Shown one piece after another: positions 33,025 to 44,900 of a stretch of DNA of 64,000 nt. The stretch is taken from NCBI GenBank assembly GCA_019787685.1, contig JAHNUO010000020.1:124001-188000 (forward strand), read 5' to 3'. The notes under the pieces were generated by a model. It was not told the DNA's origin, made no database searches, and saw nothing but the letters and a program-made list of their open reading frames with translations. Source of the stretch: Chiua virens. Lineage: Eukaryota > Basidiomycota > Agaricomycetes > Boletales > Boletaceae. The number at the start of each line of letters is the position of its first letter. The stretch's first letter is position 1. Made by a program: the position numbers and the translations under genes.

Positions 33025-33265
33025 TGACTACACAACTCGCAGTCATCAACTTGAAGCCATCCAATGAAGACCAGCTTCTGTCCCGTTTGAGTAGTAGCTT
33101 GGTGAACTCGCTCGATAGTATCAATATTGCTGACTCGGTTAAAGATCTCTGTTGGTTGTCCTGAGATTCGATGCTTTGTCGCTAACCTTATCTTATTCAG
33201 TGCCCCGAAGGACGCCGATTCTCCGTAACTGACACGAAAAGGTGAAAGAAGCTTCGTTTATTAAT
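33025..33265 (+). pseudogene. Decayed SF3B1 gene fragment including an intron
   Basis: Collinear with SF3B1 7860-8160. tgactacacaactcgc matches 7862-7877, gaagaccagcttctg matches 7901-7915, ctcgatagtat matches 7969-7979, ggttaaagatctc matches 8038-8050, and gtgccccgaaggacgccga matches 8102-8120. The intron of SF3B1 at 8052-8102 is still present in diverged form, so this is a DNA-level copy and not a retrocopy. Several internal deletions and no open frame show it is dead. Confidence 0.85.
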
Positions 33266-33514
33266 GGGCCAAGGTAACAATAATTTCAGATACCCAAGGT
33301 GGGCAAAATCGCCATTTGTGACAAACAAGAACATGGCGTAGCGCACAGATCATAGTACATACGTGGTGGACAATTGTACCCTTCCGTGATCATGATTTAC
33401 AATACTTGCCTTCAAGTTTCTATGAACAGGCTCTACACATACGTCTCTGAGATCATACACGTACACTGGCGACGAAGCAGAGTCTGGTGAATACGTATAC
33501 CGGTCTAGGGCCCT

Positions 33515-34436
33515 TTACGCTTGATGACACCCGAGTTCTTTGGTGAATTTCAAGTCCCGGATTAAACCCGTCGAAAAGTCATACACCAATCCATGCACCC
33601 AGACTGGCTTCCTGTCCTCCCTGGCGTTGTGGCGCACCCACTCGTCCAACCCAACGATATTATTGACTTGCAGCTTCACGTTCTCCTCGATGACGATCCG
33701 TAGTGCCGCTTCCTCTTCCTCCGGAAGTACGAGCGTCCTGACGTGATCGACGAGCGGCGTGAGCCAACGTGTGAGGCCGTCGTTGGGGTTCTTGGAGTCC
33801 TTGTCGTGGATGTCGTTCTGACTAACCCGCGACGCGACGAAATGGTAGAGGGAGTCGTAGAGCGTATGGTGATGGTCCATCTGATCTTCGTGTGGGGGTC
33901 GGGTGGCCTCTTTCATCGCGGTGATCGCACCACCGCAGTGCTCATGGCCAACGACGGCGACTATGTATGCCAGTGAGAAGGGAACTTGATTTGAGAGTGG
34001 GAGAAATGACACCCACTGTGCTGGACGCCCAGTTCCTTGACGGCGTACGCAAAGACAGACAATACGTTGTCGTCGTTGAGATGAAACTGGCTGTTGGAAA
34101 CATCTCTGGTCAGAGAGACATACGGGCAAGCGCAGATCGTGAAACAAACTTGGCGATGTTCCTGTGCGTAAAGACCGTACCAGGGAGTGCGGTCGTCGCG
34201 TCTGATTCTTGTACTCTAGAATCCGAGCACCCGATCCAGAGGATCTGTCGAGAGGCAAGTTGTGAAACCATCCAAAGATCGGAACCCATCAGACCAACCT
34301 TGGGTGCTTGCCTGTCTTTGGGATCAGGGAAGTACTGGGGGATCATCTGATTTAACCTCTCCGCCCATTTTACGTTGGCTTCAAGAACGGTGGCGGTATA
34401 ACCCTTTATCGTCGTCGAGGGTTCGAGACTGGACAT
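33515..34436 (-). CDS. Beta-class carbonic anhydrase
   Basis: Zinc enzyme that interconverts carbon dioxide and bicarbonate, and so supplies bicarbonate to carboxylases such as the ACC1 encoded 8 kb away. It starts MSSLEPSTTIKGYTATVLEA at 34436. Zinc ligands are in IGCSDSRVQES (Cys, with the Asp-Arg pair) and VVGHEHCGGA (His and Cys). Other family segments are GTVFTHRNIANQF and ENVKLQVNNI, and the end is FTKELGCHQA at 33515. Two introns (around 34060-34145 and 33980-34010) are placed by frame. The coding sequence is clean. A transit-like exon may lie upstream (see 34750-34907). Confidence 0.93.
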
Positions 34437-34749
34437 TGTGATGAGTGGATAGATCTGCGAGGGGCGAGACGTGCGTAGAACCAGGGCGTATTTTCTGCAG
34501 TATCTGTGTCAAAGGGGTGCCACCGCTTTGATATCATTGCCCATCTGAGATGCAGCGCTGAGTTGATCGATCGGGAAAGAACGAATCCAACGAGTACATA
34601 GTATAGTCCATGCGCACGGTCCCGAATTCCGCATTTCCTTGAAGCATTCCCAAATGGTAGGACACATAAACACTGCGTCACATGCATACATCCAAGACAT
34701 AGACAGTTCCAAACGATGGTGAGACTGTGCCAGTGACGGAACGAGACCG

Positions 34750-34907
34750 CCGCGGCCCCGTAAAATTACTGATGCTCTGCGTGCCTGCGACAAGACGTTG
34801 GTTTGAATGTGACTGCGTGACACCGGCGGCGCTCTAGTACTAGTAGAAGAGGAAGAGTACGGCGCGCGCGCCAAGAAGGGGAGATGAAAAGTTGAGCGAA
34901 AAGCCAT
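34750..34907 (-). other. Possible upstream exon encoding a mitochondrial-type presequence
   Basis: The minus-strand frame opening with MAFRSTFHLPFLARAPYSSS is Arg/Ser-rich and lacks acids, as in mitochondrial presequences. It ends near RRASVILRGRGG. Splicing to the acceptor ctcgcag just before 34453 could join it to the carbonic anhydrase. The join is a guess; it could also be a chance open frame. Confidence 0.3.
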
Positions 34908-34987
34908 AGGCTTTCCAGCCTGAAGCTGGAACCCCGAGCTGAACCTCGCAAGTTGTGCCAAGTGAAGCACTCTACGCCCTCGTAGCA

Positions 34988-35391
34988 CCTTTTTGAAGTT
35001 TGGTATCTCGTGGTATCTACGTCGAGATAGGAAACTTCAAACACAACGGCGGAAGGGCCGGGTATTTATTCTGGTCAGCGGTGATCGGACACCGACCGCA
35101 GCAGTATAGAACCACGAAAGCTCCATGATGCTAGTAGCCTAGTACTATTGTGCCGCAGTTCAGAAAAAATTCCAGCTCATATGGCCATACCCCCCTCGAT
35201 TGCTTTTGCTATTTATGGTGGACATCTAGACTGGGGGAAAAGTTGTTCGCGTTATGTAACGTTCAAACTTGAATTTTGACCCTGACATGGTCCAATTAGA
35301 CAAAAAAAAAACAATTTATCGCTTGAATCAGGCCAACCCCTACTTATTTACAACGCATATTGCTTCCAAGAAATACACCCGCGGCACATAC
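34988..35391. other. Intergenic between carbonic anhydrase and alcohol oxidase
   Basis: No gene recognised. It contains an A9 run at 35305-35313. Confidence 0.5.
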
Positions 35392-38300
35392 TCAACGAGC
35401 TTGCTGGGTAGTAGGAACACCCATCGGAATAGGGGCGTGCGGAACAGGTGCGTGCGGCGTCTTGACTTTGATACCTGTTTTTGGCTATCAAAATGCAATG
35501 CGTTTCCCCATGTATCTGAGTACTCACCGAGTTCTTCACAAAGGAGATCAGCCCCCTTCTCGCCGACCAGCAGGGCAGACGAATAGGTGTTTGTGCCGAG
35601 ATTGCTCTAGCTCGTGAATGGGTTATGAATTTTTTTGGAAAACGAGATGGACATACAGGGCAGATGCTCAAGTCGATACACTTCAGGTTCTGGGTGCCTA
35701 GAGCGCGACGAAACGATGATCAAACTTTATGGTGATATACCTCAAGCGCACAACTCACCGTATACATTCAGGCGCGGGTCAACGACCCCACCTTCTTTGC
35801 GAGACCTCATTGCTGGGCAACACATAAGTTTTAAAGTGTAGAAAAAGCCTGGGCTATGAAGAAATAAACCTTACCGCATGTGCCCATACTGTGCCAGGTA
35901 GTCTCGACATGGTCTAGTTGTATTCTTCATGTTGAGTTGTATGTTCAAGAAGATTAACAGATGGTCGCACCAGAGATCCAGTTGTCAATAGCCTCGTCAT
36001 CTTCTTTCGTGTATTTGATATCTTCGTGAACCTTGTGGGGATCGTATGGCTCGCAGGGTTTGTGCCATGTACCCATGTGAAGACCGACAGTATAACTGTT
36101 GGGCATCAATTCCTTAGCGGTCTTAATGTCAATGTCTTTGGCCGCCTGCGGGAGACGCGGGATGGAAGTGAGGGTGGTGCGATGTAAGCTCGCCACGGAA
36201 GGCTGTATATTCTGCATTAAAGAAAACTCTGAAAGGGTAATATATCGTGCCTACCATCCATGCGACGAGCAACCTCGCGAGTTTTCTTGTAACTCCAGCG
36301 GATAGGAGCGAAATCGACCTTGTTATTCATGAAACCGCTGTCGAAGTAAGGCTTGGCATATGGATTGGGAGACGAGATGTGAATCTGTCGGGCTATCGTT
36401 GAGCATCGACAACAGCGTGCATGGTCACCGCCGCTTGGTGTACACTTGCCTTTCCCCGACTGGCTGGGTATTCCTTGAAGCGACTAGATGAATTCGACAG
36501 TCATTCGAATGCATAAATCATACCAGGTATTGGACCCTGCGTAGCAATAATCAGACGCCGAGTTCTTGGAAACTCATGTGTCTATCTCAGGCTATTCACA
36601 CTCACAAAGTCATATACTTCCCAGGAGGAAGTAACGTATGGTCAGCATAGGCTGTTTTGTAATAGAATAGAATGAGGCGGTTTGCAGTCGACGTGGATGA
36701 AAGCAAACAAACCTGCGTTAACAACTCCTCCGAACCTGTGCTCTGATGGTCAAAACAACAAACCATCTAAGAGGATCCGTGCTCACACGACAGGCTTGTC
36801 AGGTTTGTCCTTGAAGTATTTATCCCATAGAGCATTGAACTCGGGGCCCATCTCTTTGAGTTCTTCCTCGGTAGGGCGAATCTAGGTCCCGAAATTCATG
36901 GTTCCCCAAACAGGATTTATAGGTTAACAACCAACCTTGAACCCGGCGTCGACGGCGTTGGAGGACAAGCGTGCCCTTTCAGGCCTAACATCCCATTCGG
37001 TGAGGCGCTAGATGGCGAATCGGTCTGCATAATGAAGCTAAAACAGATGTTGACAATACCTCCTTCTGTATCTTCTCGTCACCGCGCAAGAAGTCGTCGT
37101 CGGTAGAGCTCTCATTGGAAACACGGTATACTATTGGGATTATCAGTATAAACGACAGCACCAGCAAGGAAGTCAATCCTCACTCGATACTGTCATGAAA
37201 TGGTCCTGATATTCCTCTCTGTTCGTTGCAGGTGATCTCAGAACTGAAATTCGCGTGTTTGCGTTGCAGATTGCTCACCCAACTCCAGGAAGGTCGCTCA
37301 CTACATCGATGTTGAGTTGTTTTAACAAGTTTGCTGAACCGATGCCAGAGCGCTCGAGGATCTAGGAATATGATCGAATAAGACGTATTCGTCAGCTTTT
37401 ATTGGTTGGACATGCCTGAGATGTTCCGAGAGTTCCGGCGCTCAGAACGACATATTTGCGAGCCCGGACCTATCAACGAATTCGCAATACCTTCAAGTTA
37501 GTTATGTGGGACTTAACTTGGGAAATTCTTACAATTGTCTCTTGAACCTCAGCATTGTTGGCGCGGTTCCTTGGGGATACGTAGGCGACTCCGACAGCCT
37601 TGGTACCTTCGAAAATGATACGCGAGACCCGAGCGTTGGTTCGCAGATAAAGGTTGGACTGAACATCCATAATGCTGTGTACGTAGGCTGCCATCGCAAA
37701 ACTCTAGCATAAATTGTCCCAGAGTGAACGAATTAGTCCCACCTGTGGCCGCATCGCTGCGACAGCCATTTTCGCGGTTGATGTACTTCGCCCAGATCTC
37801 AGCACCATGACCAGTATCGAGATCTGTTTATATCAATTCCTGATCATGGTCGGTTGAGGAAACGTTCGTCACCTTGAACATCATCTTCCAGCAGATTGTT
37901 GTAAGGCAGAGAACTAATTTGTTGATAGGTCGCTACTTACCACTGAAGGGGACACCGATAGCGTGCGCAGCACGTAGAAAATCTTGGGAAAGTGGATTAA
38001 TTTGGCCACCATTGCTAATAGCAATCGGACCATCGTATCCGTGGGTATTATTGTTTACGGGCTTCTGGTAGTTCTCGAGCTAGAATGGGTTGTGGGTCAG
38101 CAGAGATCATCCGAGTCGTCCATGCTTGACCAAGCATACCCGCTTCATAAGTGGGAGTAGATCTAAAAGACAAATCAATTGTGATGAAGAATATGGTACA
38201 ATGAACTCACCTTTGGCAGGTCCAACCAGGAGCCTTGAAGTCATCTGCATGTGAACAGTTATAGAACCTCAGCAATCATATGGTATTCATTAGGACCAAC

Positions 38301-39078
38301 CCCAGTCAGAAGCGGAAGCCTGAAAACAGTGTTAGTGCTTCGGAAAATATCAAGTTGACGGGACAACTTACTCTGGTATACACCTAGGGAGAGTAAATCA
38401 TTTGTTCACAGCAAAAATCATGGAATTTTCAACCGTACCATGAAGTTGATGCTAAGAAATCATTCAATAGATGACAACCAATAGAAGCCGTATACTGACC
38501 TACTGCCACCACCTTTTAGGGGACACGACAAAACGTATGAGCCACACACCATGAGTCATATCAATACAGCAGATATCTTACCCAGGACGCTAGCGCACCT
38601 ATACCAGATGTCAATCCAATAGCTCGACTAGGAAGGACAACAAAGATAGAACGTACGGGACAATACTCTGCCTTCCCCTTAGGTAGGGAGAAGGCTCAGA
38701 GTCGAGGTAGAAAGTAGCTTTGTCGTTTCTAAGGTGGCTGTCAGATCTCATCAACATTGAGAGCCACGGCAGCTTACATGCCGTCATAGTCTCGTTGCAT
38801 ATTCCTGACATAGGTACCGGGTCTGTAGACCCAAGGATCATCGCGGTTGTTAGCTCCTCCTATCGAACAGGCAATAAGGACGCGGACTATGTTCTAGCAT
38901 CTGGCCTGACCTTCGATGAGCATGACCTTCAGGTTGGGGTCAGCAAATGCGAGTCGTCCAGCGACCACGCTGCCCGCGGGGCCACCACTACATCCGTGCA
39001 TCAGAAAAACGCCGCATGAGACATTGCATTTTAGTCTCACCCGCAGACGATTACATCTACTTCTTGTGGATGAACCAT
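35392..39078 (-). CDS. Alcohol (methanol-type) oxidase, GMC flavoprotein with many very short exons
   Basis: FAD-dependent oxidation of short alcohols to aldehydes with hydrogen peroxide release. It starts MVHPQEVDVIVCG at 39078, and an intron splits the dinucleotide-binding motif (CGGGPAGSVVAGRLA). Further exons: NRDDPWVYRPGTYVRNM, a substrate-loop region, then tiny exons coding GGGS, SINFM and VYTRASASDWDDF. LENYQKPVNN, DLDTGHGAEIWAKYINRENG, SIMDVQSNLYLRTNARVSRI, GTLGTSGILERSGIG, VDAGFKIRPTEEELKEMGPE and the active-site segment DHVETTWHSMGTCAM follow, with the end GVPTTQQAR at 35392. I see at least 20 introns. One allele pair, Thr AC(A/G) at 37743-37744 next to an intron, restores phase. 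The C-terminus is not a canonical SKL signal. Confidence 0.92.
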
Positions 39079-40214
39079 TGTTCTCCAAGTCGCTGTGGAG
39101 GGACTCTTCTGCATTTCAGTGGCGACCTGGAGGGTTTATATACCCGTAAAACGACAAGCTAAAAGCGGGGTTTCATCTGGCTACGTCCAGAAGCTGCCCA
39201 GCATTTCAAGAAAAGATCAGATGATCGCAAAGCTGTTCTCCCAGACTCAGTTCCGGAGACAAGAACTACCTAACATGGAGTAGCCTGCAGGGGATATGCC
39301 GGTCAGTCATTAGTCAACTTCTAATATGATCGGACAAGCCCAACGAAGCGCAGTGAAAAAAGGCCATTGTTAGATTGAACCTATTCTCTTCGACTTCGAA
39401 ATAAATAGCCCCAGAGGTTGAAAGCTACCTTTGATCACTTGATATGAAAAGTCGGTTCTCCCAGCTCCGGGAACTGACTCAGATTCGCGATCATTGCATA
39501 ATTCGACCTCAACTGTACTCCAACCCTAGAACTTGGAGACGACAGTCGACTAGTCGACAACCTCTCGGAAGCTGATGCAGATATCAGTACCCCGGAGATG
39601 ACTGTGTGATTTGCAAGACTTAGCACCAACAAGACGATACGTGGACTTAACGAGGCTACTTGCACCACCCGGAGATGACTGTGGACTTACCGTAGCTACT
39701 CATTCTGGCCCGGTGAATACACGACCGATGTCTCGTTTACGAGAATGGTACCCACATTTTGGAAATGTGACGCTGCCCTTCGGAAACTGGTGACCCCAGT
39801 GGGAGTATTGAGACCGTAAAGGGGGAACAACAGATGCGCATGACACACCTACTTCGTGCAAGCGCCGAAGTAGACCATTACGGCCCGACTTGTTTCCTCA
39901 CGTGCGGTCTTACTGGTGAGTTTCAGGCTTCGCGAAGCCCCATTGTGACCAAAGTATTAGACCAATAGTAGAATCTCGAGAGTGAAATTGTGGACTCACC
40001 AGGGTAAACTTGATATATGACTCGAGCGGCGAGAGTCAGGAGGTCACACGTATCCAATATGAGTTGTCAGCTTCTATGGACCATGGATCCGAACAAGTAC
40101 TTGTTCGGTTGGGTGAAGAAATTGATGAAAAACATACAACAAAATCGAATAACACAACAAAGACGGTCCGGGACACCACATTGTCATCATTGAGACTCGG
40201 ATGAGACTAGCTGC

Positions 40215-40515
40215 TGGAGGCATTTTGGGTCAGAGACATGCTATACAGTCGCAAACGTACGTTGTGAAATAGTCCTGGCAATTTTTATGTGCGCGAGACC
40301 GTACCAGGCAGTGCGGTCTTCGTATCCGATCCTTACACTCTAGAATCCGAGCACCCGATCTAAAGGATCTGTTGAACAATCGGACCAACCTTGGGTACTT
40401 GCTTGTCTTTGAGATCAGGAAAGTACTGATGCAAAGATTGATCTGATTTCTCTGCCTATTGTACATTCGCTATGGTGGCGATATAATCCTTCGAGTTTGT
40501 TGCCGCCGAGGGTAC
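40215..40515 (-). pseudogene. Carbonic anhydrase gene fragment
   Basis: Collinear with the 5' part of the carbonic anhydrase gene (about 34105-34420, same strand). Shared stretches include gaccgtaccagg.agtgcggtc, ctctagaatccgagcacccgat and gaccaaccttgggt.cttgc. About 33 bases that lie between ggatctgt and gaccaacc in the gene are missing. The protein frame is interrupted, so it is a dead partial duplicate about 6 kb from its source, beyond the alcohol oxidase. Confidence 0.85.
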
Positions 40516-40659
40516 GCGATGGGACAAGTGGGAGAACCAATGTCTGTACACGAGGTAGAGGCTCTCGAGCTGTCAGTTGAGTTCGTGCGCCTGTCAGGAA
40601 CCTCTGATTAGGATCGGACTTCAGTAGGACACAGTACGCACAGCGACAGGTAAAGAGGC

Positions 40660-40750
40660 GAGATGGACAGCAGGTTTCGAACCTGCGAAAGCTCTCATCA
40701 GGGGACTCCGCAGCCCCGACCGCCTCCCTTCCAAGGCCGTTTAGAGGACT
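40660..40750 (-). tRNA. tRNA-like relic, class II (Ser/Leu) type
   Basis: On the minus strand GCAGGTTCGAAACCTGC forms a perfect T arm with a canonical TTCGA loop, preceded by a possible variable arm and a GGGG...CCCC hairpin. The acceptor strands do not pair well and no anticodon loop with U33 is convincing, so this is more likely a decayed tRNA or SINE head than a working gene. Confidence 0.3.
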
Positions 40751-41923
40751 TCCATACCGCTGTACGTCGGGAGTGGGCTTTGCTGTCGCGGGCGTAGGAG
40801 CTGCGCATTTGGGAGATCATTAGGACGACATACCGGCGTCCGGAAACGATCTGGCTCTGCATGGCTTGAGAGTCAGTCTTCATCCCACGGAGAGCAGCAC
40901 GTAAGAGCTGACGAGTGTGTATGCGTGAGCGCATCAAGTGCCATTCATTCAGTGTCGCGCACGAATTTCAGGAGCGCGATCAACGCTAGATAACGGACGG
41001 GAGTGTGCACTCAGCGATGCGTCCGACAAACTTGACGATTGCAAAACGTGGCTGGGTATGGCGTGGACGATACAAACGACGCCGAGCACGGTACTGCGAT
41101 GGCACGGCGAGTGGTTTCTTAGAGGGTGGAGCGGAAAGCACATGCCCCGGGGACTTTTGCAAGTAGTAACCACTTCTGGTACCTGCACAGTCCGAGGCCA
41201 CGTCGGTGAGTCGTGGGACGCTCCGGACAACTATCAATGGCAGTCGCGGTGTGCATCATTTGGGGTCTTCCTTCCATGGACACTTCATCCTCAGGTATCT
41301 TTTTGTCAGATTGTCACAGCTGCGACAAAGCCTTTCCCTTCGACGGTGTTATTGTAAAGCAACGAACATTGGTTTTGGGGGCTATTGGGTGACGTTCCAG
41401 AAGTTGAGCGGCTTGTTGTAACGTTGAAGAACCTAAAATTTCAGACGTTTTGAGACGCACTGGCAAGGCTGGCGCCAGCGGTCGCTGATCTTTGGACATC
41501 GCTCCTTGAGCTGTGAGGAGAGCGAGAAGGCGGGCGATGCCGTTGGGCGAGAGCGCGAAACGCTCTCCGGCCCGGGACAAGAGCGTGTGGAGGCAAGGCG
41601 TGGGAAGCGGTGCCTCTCGCTTATCCGAAGACTTGCACTTTGACTCCGCTCGTACGGCTAAAGTGCATGGTATTCATCGATTCATGCGTGTCAATGGTAT
41701 GGCAATTATACAATGGTGCGCGGTATCTTTACAAATTAATGTTATCCTTGCGGCTGGGTAGGGGAATGGCGACAAAGCAGAAAGAACAACACAGAATAAA
41801 GACGGGCGGAAAACAGACCACATGATGTTCGTATCAAAGACATGGTGTTCGTAGTATGCATTATATTCTGGGAGTGAGGGTATGCCGGCAAGCCTAGTTA
41901 GAATACGAAGGGGGTCCTGTTAT

Positions 41924-44900
41924 TTAATGAGTGATATCACCAAGAAGTCGAAAGAAACGCAACGAACCAGGGGAGCGCGTGTTCTGCAGAGCAGAGTGTA
42001 ACGCCTGCCGTTCATCATACGACAACGTGTCTACAAGTCGTACGAGGCCATCAATGGATGCCTTCCGGTCTTGCTGGGCGACCTCGAGGAAACGCTGCAG
42101 AAGGCAGTCCGTCCTCAATCGAACCAGCGTAGACATCAGATCTAACTCCACCAGCGCATTTGCAAGTGCACGGTTGTCGGATCGGTCGACGGCGGCGGAA
42201 ACGAGTGAATCCAAGAGTTTTTCCAGAAGTTCAGGAGTTGCCTCCGGGTTACTATCAGCCAGTTGCGCAAGTGCCTCAGACCGGGCAAGGCGAGCGCGAA
42301 GGGCCCAGTAGAAGAAGCGGCGAGTCTCCTTCCACACGGCAGGCTTAGCGCAGCCCTTGGCTTCCATACGACCTGTGCGACTGGGCATGCATGAGCATGG
42401 ACTCTAACAACAACAAAAACAGTATGCCGACTTACTCGTGAAGATCAGCATATAGCAACGCGATTTGCTTGTAAGTGGGCTGTAAGAAGTTCTCCCTATC
42501 AGCCAACGCTACCGAGGCTGCAGCTTTCTCTTCGTTGGTGTTGGTAAGATCTTTGCTGGCGGCCTTCAGAGATGCATATGTCGAGTCGAGACGCTCCATG
42601 AGCGAAAGGATCTTGTCTCGACGCATCTTGATTTCAACGATACCTTCAGGCTCCAACACACCAGGCGCGTGCGTCGATATCGGCGTACATTTCCATCTTG
42701 GAGGAGTTGATCGAAGGGTCGAGAACAACCCAAGCACCGCCGCGAAGTTCGCCATTTGGCACGATGTACACGAAGACTGGTTGCTTATAGCTAGACAAGC
42801 CGTCGACGATCTTCGAGCCCTGTTTCAAAACCTCGTCATACATGTCCTGTTGGCCTCCAGAGAAACCACGCCAATTGGCAAAGATGATAAGGGGAAGACC
42901 TTCGCGATTGAAGGTCGAAGATAGCTTGCGCCGTCTTGTACGCAGAGTTGGGATACCACACCTGCCCAGCTTCCATCACCTTCTGCTCGAATGAAGCAGG
43001 ATTCGCAGGGTCAGCTGGGATAATGCGTTCAATTGTGCGAGTCTCGACAGCGATGAGACCCATGGGGATGCCACCTAAGCGCGCACGACCAACAACAACA
43101 GTCTGCGCCCATCCGGAGAGTGTTTCTTGGAATGACCCTCTATCGAAGAAACCTGGCAACCATTGCGACGTCTGCTCATCGACCTTGCCTTCGATGAACC
43201 AGCGTGGATCGTAAGGACCCTTGGGTGGAACATAACCAATCTCACGATCCCAGGCATCCGAGGTTTCGCGGATCGGTAGTGCATCTCCTTTGGTCTCGGG
43301 AACGTATGATAACCACTGCAGAATGTGGGTCACTCCTTCCAGATCGCTTGCTGCAGTCAAATGTGAGACGCCATTCTTGTGCATGATTTGAGTGCCGCCG
43401 AGTTGCAGGTTGGAGGTATAAACTTCACGACCAAGTACCTTGTTCAGTGCAGGTGCTCCGGTCAGGATGATGGGTTGTCCTTCGACTTGGACAGCGCGTT
43501 CACCCAAGCGGACAAGGTACGCGCCAATACCGACAGAGCGAGCGCTCACCAAGGTGATGGTGAAGATATCGTCGTAAGCCCGTGATGTTTCGCCTGCAAT
43601 GAGACCCGATCCCTTCAACGATTCCACACCGAGACCGTCTTGCAGCCCAATGATATCTGTGATCTTGTAGCGAAGCTTTCCTTCAACTTCAACCTCCGTA
43701 GTACGAATGGCAGCCGCCGCCTTTTCTTGCACCTTGAGATAGTTTTCTCGGGTCAAGTAGAGGTATTCGAAGCCTTTCTCCGGATGACTTTCATCGTTCC
43801 AAGCACACGAGAAGAGGTTCATGACCTCCTCTGCCAGGCCGATACGTGCACCAGAGTTGGCAGAGAGGTAAACGCGGGGAAGGCCTTGGGCGCGTGCGTA
43901 CTTTGTAACGAGATAGAAGAACTGGTCCTCAATGGGGCCAAAGGAACCAATCTTGTAAGTAATGTCATTCGCGACGACGACGACCTTGCGACCATCAGGG
44001 TATTCAGGTGTCCTCAGTATGAACACCCAGGCGACCATTCCAAATGTGTTGTTACCTGGGGCCCGGTCTACTTCAGCAAGTTGATCATGTTCATCAGGCA
44101 CGAGTTCTTTTGCCTCGAGCAACTTCTTCGGAAGGACGAGGGATGAGTCAAGGGTGCGGGCTTTGATCCAAACGTTGTGGAGGGCTTTGGAGAACAACTC
44201 AGGGAAGTCGTAGACGTACGTGGTCCCAATGAGGTGGGCTTGGTAGCGTTTGGGCTGTAAGGACTCCCTGGTAGGATAGGGTTGGTTGACCGGCTGGAGA
44301 TGAAGAGGTCCCTTCTCCCCAATGGACTTTAGAATTGTCGTACCCTTGTCCGTGGTGATTTCCTGGTACCCATGGAAGTTCACGACGAAGCCGGAGACAT
44401 TCTCTATGATGCACCGGATGGGGGTAACATTGCCTTCTTGATCCTCGAGAGCAATACGAATCTCTGAGCCGGTGACGTGCAAACGCCAGAGTCGCTTTCC
44501 ATGGCGCTCAATGAATCCTGCGATAGCCTCCAGTACGTCTTCATAAGGAACCTGGAGATTGTAGACGAAATTCATGAAAATATGATTGACGTCGGCATTG
44601 CGGTACTGCGCGCTGACGACCTCTAACGCATCCAAAATACTGGTCACGAGCCGATCCGTCTCTGATATGAGGTATTGTTTCGTGCTCATAGAGCCGCGCA
44701 AGCGCCCAGGACGAACCAAAGCGCGGACGAAGAATCGATTGTCGAGCTGGTTTTCTCTGGCAACGGCATGGTACATGTGAATCTGCTTGGTCTCTACGAA
44801 CACCGGTCGAAGCTTATAGTTCGAGAGGCGACTGAGCTCCAGCTGGAATGCCAACGCGGGCTCTATGTTACGGATAGCCTGTTCTTCGACCCAGACACCA

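Larger units (their letters stand above)
39079..41923. other. Relic zone between alcohol oxidase and ACC1
   Basis: No intact gene is supported. It holds a short direct repeat (cccggagatgactgtg at 39591 and 39669, spacing about 78 bases), a carbonic anhydrase fragment (40215-40515) and a tRNA-like relic (40660-40750). Open frames at 40938-41357 and 41314-41580 have no recognisable motif. Confidence 0.5.

Noticed and set aside
37140..37480. Alcohol oxidase as a decayed gene because of frequent stops
   Set aside because: All stops fall in 45-60 base introns with good GT-AG ends; the joined exons give a complete GMC protein with its C-terminal signature.
40938..41580. Open frames on both strands before ACC1
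   Set aside because: No recognisable motif, no splice-supported extension, and they lie in a relic zone.
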